From contig CM028888.1 in NCBI GenBank assembly GCA_016801885.1, positions 4,510,501 through 4,574,500 on the forward strand: a stretch of DNA of 64,000 nucleotides, read 5' to 3'. The stretch is from Toxotes chatareus. Lineage: Eukaryota > Chordata > Actinopteri > Toxotidae. This document shows, piece after piece, positions 34,263 through 45,808 of the stretch (positions are counted from its first letter, which is position 1; each line of letters begins with the position of its first letter). The notes beneath the pieces are model-generated. The model made no database searches. It was not told the origin of the DNA and worked only from the letters and a program-made list of their open reading frames with translations. The position numbers were made by a program, and so were the translations under genes.

Positions 34263-35190
34263 CTTCTAGAAAAGACAGGTTTCCTTTGTCTTGACTTTCC
34301 TGAGGTTTTCCCCCGCTGAGTGTGTTTGCTCTCATGGTGTGACACACAGTATGCCGTTTCTACACACACCGCATCCCACCATCAATATCCGCTGCTCATC
34401 TGGAAAGAAAGTTGAAGGTCTGTGCAATATCTTAGGCCCTCACATTTGCTGAGAAGCAGGCGCTACTCCACAATTGTTTTATCAGAGGAAAATAAATAGC
34501 TGTGCTTCCAAAAAAACAAATGAGATTGCCTCAGGGTTCACAATACATTCTCATGCAAAGAAAAGGGTTGGATTTCAAGGTACTATGTTCCTTAGAGGGA
34601 CAAATGTTTGAGTAACCTTTTCTCTTCATTTATTCTCTTCCCTCACATCCGGTGAGCTTAGTAAGGCTGTTTATCACCTGCAAAAGCCTTCCTCCCACTG
34701 TTTTCTGCTTTTTTTATTTTTGGTTTGTGATGTCGTGGTTGTGTTTGGATAGGATAATGCTGGATTTTCAAAGGTAGTGTTAAAACTGTGACTCAGAATA
34801 AACTGAGAAATGTGAATTGTTTCTTCTGCTTGAGTTAAATTAAAACCCAGTCAGATGGAAAATACTCAAAAGCCCAATTTTAGAGATCAGGAGTATTTGA
34901 AGCCAAAATAATACGATGTTACCCAGACAATGCAAACCTCCAACAGGGGTGCACAAACCTCCATTTTGTTTCTTTTTTTTTTCTGAATCTGAGTTACCAT
35001 CACAATACACGTGACAGGAGATGCTGTTCTCCTAAGATCAGCCATTATTTTTGGACATTCCTCTTTTAATTTAATTTATTTATTTATTCATTCTACAGCA
35101 TTAAAAACAGAAGAAATTTATTTATGTTAAGTTTTGGAATCATATTACTGGTACAGTAAGTTACAGTATCTTGCTCCTGACCAAACTGTT
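34263..35190. other. Non-coding DNA, nothing recognised
   Basis: Unique AT-rich sequence; the TTTAATTTAATTTATTTATTTATT-type patch near 35065-35088 is low complexity. No coding signal. Confidence 0.5.
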
Positions 35191-35210
35191 AGACAGACAG
35201 ACAGACAGAC
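35191..35210. repeat. (AGAC)5 microsatellite
   Basis: Five perfect AGAC units. Confidence 0.95.
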
Positions 35211-35849
35211 CACACTTTCCCCCTCTGACCTTTTCAACCTGTGATAGTTGTATTTACAACTTTTTCACCTCTGTCAGTCGTTGTCTGTCAGGTGAGGACT
35301 CAGCAACCCTCTTTCTTTCCTGCTTCCTGTTTGTCCATGGGAAACCCTAATGTTTAATGTTTAATAATTGATTTGAGAGATTCAGATTTCCCAGCTATCC
35401 TTTAAGCCTTCACCATGTCTGTTACATTGCTTCACCATCTCACCACTGTAGAGGGTTTCTTTGTTTTTGCAATCTTAAACAAAACCATCCTGCTTCGAGA
35501 CTGGGCCTTTGCTCTGCTGTGGCTTTGTGTAAATGTCCTTAAGTTTCCTTTCTATAATGAATATACTTTGTGTGTTGCCGGTGTTGTCTCATATATAACT
35601 ATGTGGGGTTTGTTTGTAACTGAACCTCAAATACTATCCCATCAACAATGAAAACAATTGCAGACACAAATGGTTGTGTTTACCTCTGTATATAAAAAAG
35701 ATGAAATATTTCCTGTGACATATATGTATTTGCTCGCACTGTCTTTGCACCTTCAGTGCACTCCTTTACCTGATCTCCTTGTCTTTTAGATTAGATTTAC
35801 CTACTTCAAGGTCTCCTTCTGCACTGAAGCTGTAGTGTTGTCCCTCACT
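35211..35849. other. Non-coding DNA, possible body of the retroposon ending at 35905
   Basis: A 78-codon + frame (35415-35651) has no recognisable product. The 3' part (about 35745-35849) may belong to the retroposon whose tail follows, but no reverse transcriptase or tRNA head could be recognised. Confidence 0.4.
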
Positions 35850-35905
35850 TACCAGTCGCTTTGGATAAAAGCATCTGCCAAACGAGTAAATGTAAAATGT
35901 AAATG
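35850..35905 (+). repeat. Teleost retroposon 3' tail (SINE/L2-type)
   Basis: AGTCGCTTTGGATAAAAGC followed by ATCTGCCAAACGAGTAAATG and a TGTAAA(A)TGTAAATG end is the widely shared 3' tail of fish SINEs and related L2-like LINEs. Only the tail is clear; the 5' part is unrecognised, as in 5'-truncated copies. The match pins the window to ray-finned fish. Confidence 0.9.
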
Positions 35906-36349
35906 ATAAATTTACATTCTCCCTTTGTTTTTCCTCTCTCCCTCTGCCTGGATCCACATTGCTGCTTCCTGGCGATTTCTAAACCATCTTTGTGTTGCCT
36001 CATCACTCCATGTCTACATAAAGGTAAGAATTCTATGAGCCTTGCCTTCTATTTGTTGCTGCTATAAAGGATACTAAATGGATATGTGAATAAAATAGTC
36101 TTGGTTTTGATTCTCTTTGAAAGTAACTGCTCGGTTAAATCATTATATTGCATTTAAGAAATCCACATGGATTTGTTAAAGTGGAGTTGCATCAACTGTG
36201 ATTGAACAAGATTAACTTTCCTCTAAAGAAAGACACCAGAGAGCCAGGACTCCTGAGCAATAAGCGTATTACTTCAGACTAGCAGCATCTACACTGTGCA
36301 TGAAACCCCAGGACAGAACTGAAAAAGAACTTGTTTTTGAGGCATCCCT

Positions 36350-36500
36350 GTTATTAAGAAGTGAAATATTCTTAAATGAATTCTGGGAAGGTTTGAAGTT
36401 AATCTCTCTAACCCCCAAGCTCCTCCACAGCCATTAGGAATCAGCCATCAGGCTTGCTGCCTTTGAAAACAATCAAAGCTTCTCTTCTGCTTGCGTTGCT
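36350..36500 (+). repeat. Duplicated element, copy 1
   Basis: The 28 bases at 36395-36422 match 37871-37898 at 24 positions. The similarity continues through ACAGCCA, CATCAGGC and ATCAAAG words in the same order, with small gaps. Upstream, TATTAAGAAG and a GAATTCTGGGAAG-like segment also align with copy 2. Neither copy looks coding: in the frame that is open in copy 2, this copy has a stop. It may be a diverged interspersed repeat or a locally duplicated regulatory element. Confidence 0.6.
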
Positions 36501-36519
36501 GTTGCATTGGCGTTTTTCA

Positions 36520-36760
36520 AGCTCAAAAACTGAAGAGATTAATTTATCAGGACCGATTATCCTTCTGATGCTGCTGTTTTGGTGAAATTAAATGCATGTG
36601 TGAATGGTGGTTCTCATCTAATGCTTTTGATATTAGCTCTTTTTTGAAGATAACAGCTTACTTAATGGGAACACCATTCAATTAAAAAAAATCACAGAGT
36701 TATGTTACAGCATCCGCCACATCAGACTCAGAGAACATGATTAGCCATCCTCTAAAGCAT
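36520..36760. promoter_or_regulatory. Candidate conserved non-coding element
   Basis: Directly follows copy 1 of the duplicated element. It contains GAGATTAATTTATC and CCGATTATCC near 36535-36560, then TTAATGGG and CAATTAAAAAAA words. Repeat-poor and non-coding; the enhancer reading is inferred. Confidence 0.3.
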
Positions 36761-37829
36761 GAAGTCAGAAGACTCCTGGGATTCATTCTGCGCTTTGTTG
36801 CTGAGTCTTTGCTGCTCTTTTCTTTATTCATTCTACATCGAGCTCTACATCTGTGACAGACCGTGGTGCGGGACAAAAAAAAAATCCATGCTTTTGTTTC
36901 TAGCTATGAATGGAACTGAATGTGAAATGAAGAGGGAACGCTAAAACAGACAAAACTAAAACGCTAAAGTTGGAGCAGCATCTGTGAATGTAAAAATCAG
37001 CGTGATATGCTTTTAAGATACTGTACCCTCAGCTTCGACCTACCACATCTCCGGCATAACTGTGTAATTTGCAGTGGAGGACGACAGGAAGTCATAAACA
37101 AAATAACTGAAGCACTTAACTCCCTGTGCCAAGTACAACAGTCTTCCCTTGACTCCAAGTAAACACTTGGAAACAACACAAAGTAAGCACACAGGGTTCA
37201 TCCCTGTAGTTCATTCCAATTTCATCTGTATTTCCTCTCCTGTTGGATCAGACATCATTATTAAACAAAGCAGATTGAATTAGACAAATGCAAGAATAGG
37301 AACCAGGAACACAAACATGAAAAGAAAAACAGAATATTGCTCTCCGTTGTGCCTTATCTCCCAAGAGGGTGCCACTGCAATCCTGGGTCTAATCTCCTCT
37401 TTGTTTTTACTGGCATTGTTTTCCCCTGTGTCCATCAGTCTTTCCTGCTCTAACCATTTATCTCAAATCCAGGTGAATGTTCATAAAACCACCTTAAGCT
37501 GTTTAAAGTGGGGACTGGGGGTCACTGACAATGTGGACAAAAAGGCCTTTGGCCCAGCTAAATATCTATGAGCCTCTCTTGACAGAGCTTTGTATTGATT
37601 TTCAGAAGGGTCAGCAATGTGTTTGCCATTACCAATCCTGGCACAGGAGTCCACATTATTCCTCTGCACAATCATAAAAATGTCATTCATGTCAGCTTTC
37701 AGGTTATGCTAGCATGATATCAGCAGAGGGAGCAGCCTGCAGTCTGAGGCTGGTTCTTTACATCAGTGTCGAGCTGTAGATTAAAAACCAGCCCGGGGTA
37801 GACCCCGGAGCAGGGGAGTACAGGGAGAA
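36761..37829. other. Non-coding DNA, nothing recognised
   Basis: Unique sequence between the two copies of the duplicated element. CCGGGGT-AG-ACCCCGG at 37793-37808 is a perfect GC-rich inverted repeat just before copy 2. Confidence 0.5.
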
Positions 37830-37985
37830 CTTATTAATAAGAAAAAAAACTTCCTAAAAAGAATTGTGGGGAAGTTACTCTCCCTAACCCGCAAACTCTA
37901 CAGCCACCGAGAGGCATCAGGCATGGAGGGACTGATTCGTCTGAAATCGATCAAAGTTGCCTCACTGCTGCACTGTGTTGCACCA
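37830..37985 (+). repeat. Duplicated element, copy 2
   Basis: The counterpart of 36350-36500, about 1.48 kb downstream and in the same orientation. Here a frame (37866-38063) stays open across the matching region, but copy 1 has a stop in the corresponding frame and the product resembles nothing known, so coding is unlikely. Confidence 0.6.
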
Positions 37986-38929
37986 GAATCTCCGAAGTTA
38001 GAAATCACACAGTCCAGTTATTGCTCTCGGCTGTTTTCGATTGTTTCTTATTGCCGAATCAGCTAAAACATCAAATCCGCGGTCCACACAGGCTATGATG
38101 ACTGAAAAGGTTTGTGTTTGTATTACACAAGTGCCAGCCACAACACTTGAGAGGTCATGCAGTCCCATGATTGCATCTAACTGTTACAAAGTACTGCTGG
38201 CACAACGTGCACTTATACATATTTGATTGTGTGTTGCAGAGTGACAGTGCATTGTGATGCTGTAGAAGTGGAGCCAGGTTCTTTCCTTTTTTTTTTTTTT
38301 TTTTTTGACACACAACCCTGCATTTTTATGCTGGAGTCTCTGCATCATGACCCCCACTGTGTGGTCAGAATGTGGCTATATTTTCTGATGTGATATTAGA
38401 GTTGGTCTGAACAGGGCCTTAAGCTGCATTTCCTCTATAGGGCTGCTTTATGATATCTCCAAAAATTCCAGAGTAAACTGAGAACGTCTTGAAATTGACA
38501 GTGATTTGAAAATCGTAGTGCCGTTAAGGAAGTATTGAGGTATAAACGCAAGTATGTTGTCAACCATGTTTTCTTGATGTTGTAGCTACAGTTTGCTTAT
38601 CCCACCCAGGTTTCACCCAGGCTTCCACTCCTTCGAGCTAATAAGGTTTATTTGCTTTCAATAACTGACTGACAATAACTAGGGAGCTGACTGACCGACT
38701 GACAGGGTGAGTTGGTTGCAGCTAAAAATACGTGCGCTATTCTTAAGCACATTGATGGATTTGGCCCAGATGTTTTTCAGAATAACAGCTAAAACACTGC
38801 GTCATTGTGACACAGCACAACATTGAGTTTGACAGCAATCCCCATTTAAAATTGAAATGAAGCCTGAAATTGTTGTTATCATCTTTTACAGCAACACAAA
38901 GACTTGTTTCCATGAACAAACTTCCTTTC
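37986..38929. other. Non-coding DNA with poly-T and a degenerate (ACTG) patch
   Basis: Contains T20 at 38287-38306 and loosely repeated ACTGACTGAC words at 38663-38703. No gene was recognised. Confidence 0.5.
38287..38306. repeat. Poly-T run, 20 bases
   Basis: An uninterrupted T run. Confidence 0.9.
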
Positions 38930-39180
38930 CTCTGTGGCTCTTAGAGTCGTTCCTCCTCGCCCGATCATCAGCAGATGCTCGGCAGGGTCGTTGATTGGTG
39001 TCATGGAAGCAAGCAGTGAGTGCGGACCGTGATGGGGAATTAGCAAATTTCACCAGCAAAAGCAATAGCAAGCTCTGTTGTCTGCAGCCTGGCCCCGAAA
39101 GGGATAAGTGTCTGTCATCGCCAGCTGACACCTGACCAGTCCTCTCAGAGAAAGCCAAACTGCAGAGTCCAATTAAGAAC
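38930..39180. promoter_or_regulatory. Candidate conserved non-coding element
   Basis: GC-balanced block (CCTCGCCCGATCATCAGCAG, GGTCGTTGATTGGTGTCATGG and similar segments) that stands out from AT-rich flanks. It has no simple repeats. A minus frame covers it (38886-39215) without family resemblance. The function is inferred from texture only. Confidence 0.3.
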
Positions 39181-39194
39181 ATCCTGTGCCTGTA

Positions 39195-39476
39195 CTTCAG
39201 TCTTATCCTCATCATGCTTCCCTCTCTTCCTTCTCACTCTTCTTTCCTTGTCTTTACCACCTTGTTTCATCTTTCTCTTCCTAAGCTTCCTACATGCTCT
39301 TTTCTCTCTCTTCTTCTGTCTCGACTGCTCCTCAGGCTTTCCGTCCTTATTCTCACTCTTCTCCCCACCATTTCCCACTTCCCCTTATCATTCACCAACC
39401 TTTTCTTCCTCAGTCTTGCTTCTGAGGTCACTTTCACACCTGTAGTCCAGTTCCCTTGTTCCAGACCCAAGAAATA
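39195..39476 (+). repeat. Long pyrimidine tract ending in a strong acceptor-like site
   Basis: About 220 bases of the + strand are almost all C/T, closing with CCTTTTCTTCCTCAG (AG at 39412-39413), the form of an ideal 3' splice site. The following bases (TCTTGCTTCTGAGG) form no recognised exon. Frames crossing it on both strands are composition artefacts. It might be a real intron end, or simple (CTTCC)-type DNA able to form triplexes. Confidence 0.5.
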
Positions 39477-41020
39477 AGTTATACATTAATGCTTTTTAAT
39501 TCTAATATTTTAAATTTTAATTCTTTAATACAGGAAAGAGACAGGCAGAGGTACAGTACAGCTGCAGCAGTGCATTAACAGCAGCCACTTTTCATTTCTT
39601 TGACAAACCCATTGACCTGTTCCAAAGGCAGATGGAGGCAAAATGACGGCAGTAAATTATAGTGGGATGCTTTTAATTTGCAAGTCTGTTCTCCCTTGGA
39701 AAACAGCTCTGTTTATGGAGTATGTGGATCTGCTCTCCTGGTACTGAGCCAATGATTCTGGGTGTCATTTGAACAATTTTAGAGGTGAGAAGAAAGAGAC
39801 AACTTTTGAGCACTGTAGTTTTTGTCTTAGCTTGATGGCAACAATCTGGGAGCGCAGCGTTTGTTTGTTATGGTTGAATGTATTTATATCTGCTTTTACA
39901 GTGAATACCTTGAATGTAGTGTTTTAACAGGCTCATTGGGAATTTGAAATGTGCTGTGGAACCAAAACTTGGAAAACAGTTTTTTTTTTTTTTGTAGAGG
40001 TTTTACAGTTTCAGAATATGAAATATGAAATGGTCCCCACTGTGTCAATCAAGATTGAAATGAGACCTCTGTAACCTGAAATCTGTGAGGTTTCCATTTC
40101 CAAATTTCAAAAAATGACTATAATGATAATAAGAGAATTCCTAGTTGACCCCTGAACTATTAAGAATTAGATAAACTCACTCGCAAGCCATGTGCTTGTC
40201 AAAAACTTAAAGTCATTCTCAATTAAAATTGCAGAGAAAAGGATTTTAAAATTCAAAAAGGTGGACATAATGTATGGTGAATGTTAGGCTAAAGGCCCTG
40301 GAGGCAAATTAGAAAATTATACGAAGCATCTCTAAGTAACTGGGCTGCATACATAATAATAATCTAAACCCAGAGTCTTTTAATTGCTCTGCCTTCATAT
40401 TTTAGTCCACATTGGACGTTTGATTACATTGTCAGTGTTTTATATCTCAGCAGTTTTCCAGCAGAAGTGGGAGGATGGCACTTTTACATCTGTTGTGCTG
40501 TATAAAGCATGTATGATACTGTTGATTGAACAAAATAAAAAAAAAAAAGAAAAATGCTATTTGAAAATCAGACTGATACACAGCCAGCATCTACACATAG
40601 TCATAAATATTCATCAAATGGTCCACCCATCCTGGGAGGACTAAAATCACCTCGGTTCCTGCAAAGAATAGTCTTATCATCACAAAGTGATGTGCTGTGC
40701 ACAGTGTAGGTGTTAGCAGCTATTCAGTCATGGGGCCAGACCTGATTTCGTCACTTTGTGATGAAGACAAATGTCTGGCCACATCTAAGTGAACTTAGAC
40801 TTGTGAATGCAGCAGATAAAGCGTAACGTTCAGGCTTTTCTTGCACTCCCAGCCCATTCTGCAAGCACACCGAAGGAGAGAAGAGATGTTGCTCATCTTC
40901 ATTATATGTTGAAAGTTTTATGATTTCCTAAACAGTTTGAGGCTTTTACACCTCCTTACCTTACTACTTCACATGTGTGTGGATCCATCTGTTTTTTGTT
41001 TTTGTTCACAAGCCAAAACC
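39477..41020. other. Non-coding DNA, nothing recognised
   Basis: AT-rich sequence with T12 near 39981 and A12 near 40536. A 15-bp AAATATGAAATATGAAA-like direct repeat occurs near 40016. No gene was identified. Confidence 0.5.
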
Positions 41021-41252
41021 TTAAAGGAAAACAGGCTTATTCGCTTTCTCACTGAGCATTGAGGAAATTGATTCCACCCCAATGTCTGTGCTGTTAAATG
41101 AAATTCTACCGCCAGCTAACTTAGTTCATCAAAGAGACTGGAAGCTGAGGGTAACAGCTAGTCTGGCTCTGTCCAAAGCTGTCTAAAGCTCAGTGAATAT
41201 TCTGTATTTCACTTGTTTCATCCATACAAAAACCAAAGTCTAAAAATGTATG
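41021..41252 (+). repeat. Abundant percomorph interspersed repeat, degraded
   Basis: Landmarks in the right order are TTAAAGGAA, GGCTTATTCGCTTTCTC, GAGGAAATTGATTCCA, GTCTGTGCTGTTAAATG, CCAGCTAACTTAG, AGAGACTGGAAGC, AACAGCTAGTCTGGCTCTG, TGTCCAAAG, CTAAAGCTCA, TTGTTTCATCCATACAAAAACC and AAAGTCTAAAAATG. This is the well-known fish repeat in which primary copies read CGCTTATTCGCTTTCTTGCC...AACAGCTAGCCTGGCTCTGTCC. It is strong evidence for a percomorph source. I do not know its formal family name. Confidence 0.85.
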
Positions 41253-41648
41253 CTTTAGCAATATCAAAGTGTAATGACACTGCTGAAATAGGCAGAGTTT
41301 CAAATCTTTGTGACAAGGTTCTCCCATAGCAACTAAATGACCACTTGTCTATATAACTGGTTTAAAGCAAACAACAGTGCATAAGAAGAGCCAAGAGATA
41401 GAGTAGATGTGGCCAAAATATTTCTTTCATGCAAAATGTTGAAAGCAAACTGGAGAACGAAGGCTTAGTATTTTACATAATGCAGCTTCAACACCAGATG
41501 TTTAGAAAACATGAGAAAATCCGAGTCAAGTGTCCTTTTGAGTGACATGCTTCGGTTTACTGTCTCCACCTGCCACCATGTTAAGCTGTTTTCCCCCCTG
41601 AAGCCCTGCTCATTGCATGCTATTCATAGGATTACTAGAGATGCAGGT
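41253..41648. other. Non-coding DNA, nothing recognised
   Basis: Unique sequence; a second CCATAGCAAC half-site lies near 41326, incomplete as an X-box. Confidence 0.5.
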
Positions 41649-41662
41649 GTTTCCATAGCAAC
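41649..41662. promoter_or_regulatory. RFX X-box, full pattern match
   Basis: GTTTCCATAGCAAC fits GTHNCC-AT-RGNAAC completely. RFX-family factors bind this inverted repeat at ciliary, neuronal and MHC genes. No promoter or TATA element is apparent close by, so a distal enhancer site is the more likely role if it is used. Confidence 0.4.
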
Positions 41663-43649
41663 TGCAGTGCAGGCAGTGGCAACTGGGCTGTGGTGGGGGC
41701 CTGGTGGCTGTAATGTGTGTGTATGATCGCGTGTGTGGGTGTTTGAGAGTATTTGTGAGAGAAAGACATGGCAAGCGAGGAAAGACAAAAAAAAAAAAAA
41801 CACTTGAGAATTTGTGTCCATTTTTACAACTGAGATTAGGTTAATATCCTATAGCTCTGAGTCTGTTCACACACACGTACACACATATACACACTAAATA
41901 TAATTCAGTATTCATGGCAAGAAAACCAAGTGTGACATCTGATGCAGTTCAACAGGAAGCTGTCTGAAAGTGGTGGGCTAACTCTAAGTTTCGATGTTTG
42001 TGGATATAGCACTGAATCGTATTCAGTCTGTTAACTTTGTGCGTAATTGCTTTCTTTTGTTGCTACTAACCATTATTGCTCTCCGCCATGTGACCAGTGA
42101 TGATGACATTACTACTTGCCAGGATTATCCTGAAGAACATGTGGTGTTAATCACCTTAGCAAACAGGCAGTGTGTCTGGAAAGAGGTGTACTCGCTGAGA
42201 CAATCCCGCTCCTGAAAATGCTGTCGAGGCATACAGGGAATTAGCAGAGGGTGACATCACCATTATGGATAGCAGCTTTATATTGTAACGGTTATACTAC
42301 AGCTGGTAAATACCACCCTGGTTATAATTGAGCTGGAGAATTATTCTCTGTCTTCTCATTATGTCAGTGTTTTCTTGTTTTTCTGTCTTTATTCCTTCGA
42401 ACAACATTCAGACAGTTGACGAATAAAACTGGAGACGCATAAAAAATGTGGATGTTTCTGTACGTGAGGGGAGAGATACTCAGAAACTGTTTAATGAGTA
42501 TGAAACTGGTGTGAATAATATGCTGCGGCCTTCACCGCTGCCATATCTCAACCCAGCTGAAGATACAGTATGGGAGATTTTGTAGACAGCGCTCTCCATC
42601 CCTTCAGAGTTCCATACGCTCAGAGAGTCTGAGCCACTTTATGTGGGTTGTTCCTTTCATTTGACACTTATCTGCACATTCAGATATAGTGTAGACAAAC
42701 AGCATTGGCAAGCCTTTGGCTACACTCTTCTCAATGATAAAGGCAGATATAGTGTGACAATTTTACGCCACTGCAAAAACTCCTTGGGAGGAGGTCAGTT
42801 TGCCCTGATAACCACAGGCATCATGCGACTTCAATACTGAATGTAGCAGTTCTCCTGCCATCAGACAGTTTATTAAACCTCTACCTCAGTTGTTCCCCAC
42901 TCTTTACCACATAAGGTTGGTTGTTTAAAATGAGGAGGTACTTACAAGTGACCTTTCATGTCCTAGATAGATAGAAAACAAGGTTAAATCCAGTGACACT
43001 AAAACTTTTGTTTTCCTTTTTTACTGACCCCCAGTCACTATAGCTACAATATAGCTTTCCCTTTTTTTGACTTTTGTCATTTAATGTCACCATTAATCAA
43101 AATGACTAAGCTCATTCTGTGAACCATCTGTTTAAAATAACTCACAAAGAATCCCAGAATAGATGCAGCTGTCAACAGTAAATGTTAACAGCACAGATTC
43201 AATGAATGTGACATATTCCTGTGCAGTCCAAAACAAGTGACTGAAAATTTAACTCACAAATACTATCAAAACAAATGAAGTGCATATATGTGAAATGTAT
43301 TTGGTAACAGCTGGGAATCAGATATGAGTGAGGCACGTTGTCTCCCCTAGTGAGATGTATGAGGTGGATTCCTCTTGATGTGAGATGGTATCTGCTCCCC
43401 ACCAGTGGATTTACAACGGGGACTCTCTCAAAGACGCAGAGAGATTAGATGGCCCACCAGCAGATAGAAGCAGCGATAAGTAAAGTAAGGCTCCAGTTTT
43501 AACCGCTGCTCTAATTCATTATTAAGGCTTTTGCAGAGTACATGGTTGGATAGAAACTGACAGTAATCACACTGCATATACAGAAGTGTGAATTAGCCTG
43601 CGAGGGGCACATTTCAAACTATGTAATCGTGTTATTGGTACAGGGGGAT
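41663..43649. other. Non-coding DNA, nothing recognised
   Basis: Contains TG-rich sequence (41708-41745), A14 (41787-41800), a CA-rich patch (41870-41895) and unique sequence after that. Short frames show no known product. Confidence 0.5.
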
Positions 43650-43830
43650 TTTACTGATTTCTACAGAACAGAGCAACAAGGGCACAATCCTGTACTGGAT
43701 TCCCACCTGTAAACACGGGCAGTAGCATTCAGCGGGGAAACAAACTGGATGCACCTCAACCAGAATTAAACCGGGACTGCTTTTTAGTGTGCACCACCTT
43801 GATCCACTAGAATTTTCTGCCTCACTGCCC
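43650..43830 (-). repeat. tRNA-derived SINE remnant (minus strand)
   Basis: On the minus strand: GCAGTGAGGCAGAAAATTC, then AAGGTGGTGCACACTAAAAAG (worn A box), then CCGGTTTAATTCTGG, with the B-box-like word at 43762-43772 on +. TTGAGGTGCATCC and a CCCCGCTGAATGC segment follow. This order is that of fish tRNA-like SINEs (head, B box, TGAGGTGCAT body). A minus frame that spans it is not a gene. Confidence 0.5.
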
Positions 43831-45750
43831 AACCCTATCTCGTAGAAATTATATTATAGAAATTATAATACAGAAAGGGGACACTCAGTTGGCAGTTTAT
43901 GAGATGTACCAAGCTAAAACCAACTGCACTGCTCTATATATGGAGGTTATTTGGGCTATGCTCATTGATATGAATGAGGTGGGCAAAATTATAGAAATAC
44001 CTGTCCACATGACACAATATAATTCAGCAGCACTGCAAATTGCAAGTTCCAAATGGCCATAAAGCTCAATCACTACCCTCTCTTAAACCATTTGAACACA
44101 AATTAAACGTTACAACCATCATGAAGGTCACATAACAGTTTTACAATAGTACAAATGTATTGAAGAAAATGCAGTTTCTCAAGGCAACGCAAGTTGCAGA
44201 TATGTTGATGAACATATCTGTAAAATGTTCACAGACACCATGTTTGTTTTCTCCAGGAGAGTCGAATCAAGGTCATATTCCTTTTCCCAGAGGACAGTCA
44301 CTTTTAGTCATCATGTAGACACTCCGTGAGCCTCTTTTGAAAACAACATTGTCCTTGAATGTCTGTTGTTGGTGCAAGATCAAAGAACTTTTTTTTTTTT
44401 TTTCTCTGCATCAACTCCTCACCTTGTGCTGCTCTATCAGTGTGGAACATCCATCTCATTGTACCTTTCTACCCATCTGTGCAGCAAGTGGCATGAATAT
44501 ACCAAAGAGATGGAGAATGTCCAGATCAAGGCCAGGAAGATAACATGTTCCTGCCATGCAACATTAATTTGTGCTAAGTGAAATTCCTTGACTATAAACC
44601 TTTACAATTTATTTTCTGCTCTTGAACTGTTTATATTATCAGAAAACCCTTTATGCAGGTAACCACTTAGCTGGCCTTTATCATTCATATTTCTTTATTT
44701 GGCTTTTGACTTGTCTTTAATTCAATACCAATAGAAACAGAAATTTAAAATTTGGTTCTCTGCAACACAAAGATACTCCATTTTGCATTAAGATACCTTT
44801 GGATCTTGTTTAAATTACATCAGTGTAAATGGCTTTCAGAAAATAGCTTCACCCTTAATAGCTCTACCAAGCACTTCTGAAAGAGTGGGGGTAGGAATAT
44901 TAGGGCAGTATTAAAGAAATCATTAGGGTTAAAAAAAAAAAAAAAAAAACGATGAATGAACAGAAATCATTTTATAGCAGATGGTCTGCATCTCCTTTTC
45001 TCTGGTGCTAATACCGACCCAAACCATCACACAGCACTTGTGCCTGGTCAGCTTAAATTTAAGGAAACATTGGACCTCCGATTGTTCAAACACGCAATGC
45101 CTATGGAATGTGGTTTCTGTTGGCATTCTGGCTCGGTTTGAGCAATAAATCACAGTGAAGAGGCCGGTGCGCAAAGGCAACAGGGTTAACTACCTGGCTT
45201 GCTACATAAAAGGCAGAGTCTGAAGGCCAGAGCTGCTTAGTGAGGAGACCCATTTGGCATCTATTTATCAGGTATCCCCTGAGCAGCTTTTTAGTCATTT
45301 GAGTGGGTGTAAAATGGACCAAATGGAAAATTCCACCCACCCTCATATCCACCATTGGAAAGCTGTCTGTGATGTGTAGGGCACCCCAGGAGCCATTTTC
45401 TGATGAGTAGTTCTAGTGCACTTTCATGCTTAAGGCATTTCCCTCAGTGTGTCTCGTTTACATGAACCTCGGTTTCTGGTTTCGCGGGATGTCTAATGCA
45501 TGTAGGAGCGACACCAATGCGAGAGTGATGAAGATAATCAAAGCAACAGAGTGAGAGTTTTCTGTCAGGAAGGGGTGAAACTGGCATCCCTTAGGAACTC
45601 AATGGCTTATACTCTTTCTGAAACCCCTCTGAAAATCTCCTCTGATCTGAACTTGTCAAATCCTTGATTCCTTCATGGTTTCTCAAAAGTGTGGGATCTG
45701 TAGGTGGTTTTAGCAGCTAGCCTCATACAAAAAGCTGTGGAAGTCCCCTC

Positions 45751-45753
<3 letters not shown>
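43831..45753. other. Non-coding DNA, nothing recognised
   Basis: Unique sequence with T15 (44389-44403) and A19 (44931-44949). A minus frame here (44929-45180) includes a VMVW word seen in some transposases, but nothing around it supports that. Confidence 0.5.
44931..44949. repeat. Poly-A run, 19 bases
   Basis: An uninterrupted A run. Confidence 0.9.

Positions 45754-45806
<53 letters not shown>
45754..45806. repeat. (AC)26 microsatellite
   Basis: A perfect dinucleotide array of 53 bases, the longest in the window. The frame across it gives alternating His/Thr and is an artefact. Such arrays are typically polymorphic in fish. Confidence 0.97.

Positions 45807-45808
<2 letters not shown>

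Noticed and set aside
36010..36030. AAAG|GTAAGAA splice donor
   Set aside because: Upstream sequence is stop-rich and lacks an AG acceptor at exon distance.
38663..38703. ACTGACTGAC words as a possible microsatellite
   Set aside because: Too interrupted to call as an array; noted within the non-coding entry.
44929..45180. Minus frame with a VMVW word, considered as a transposase remnant
   Set aside because: One four-residue word without the neighbouring Tc1/mariner blocks; the rest of the frame does not match.
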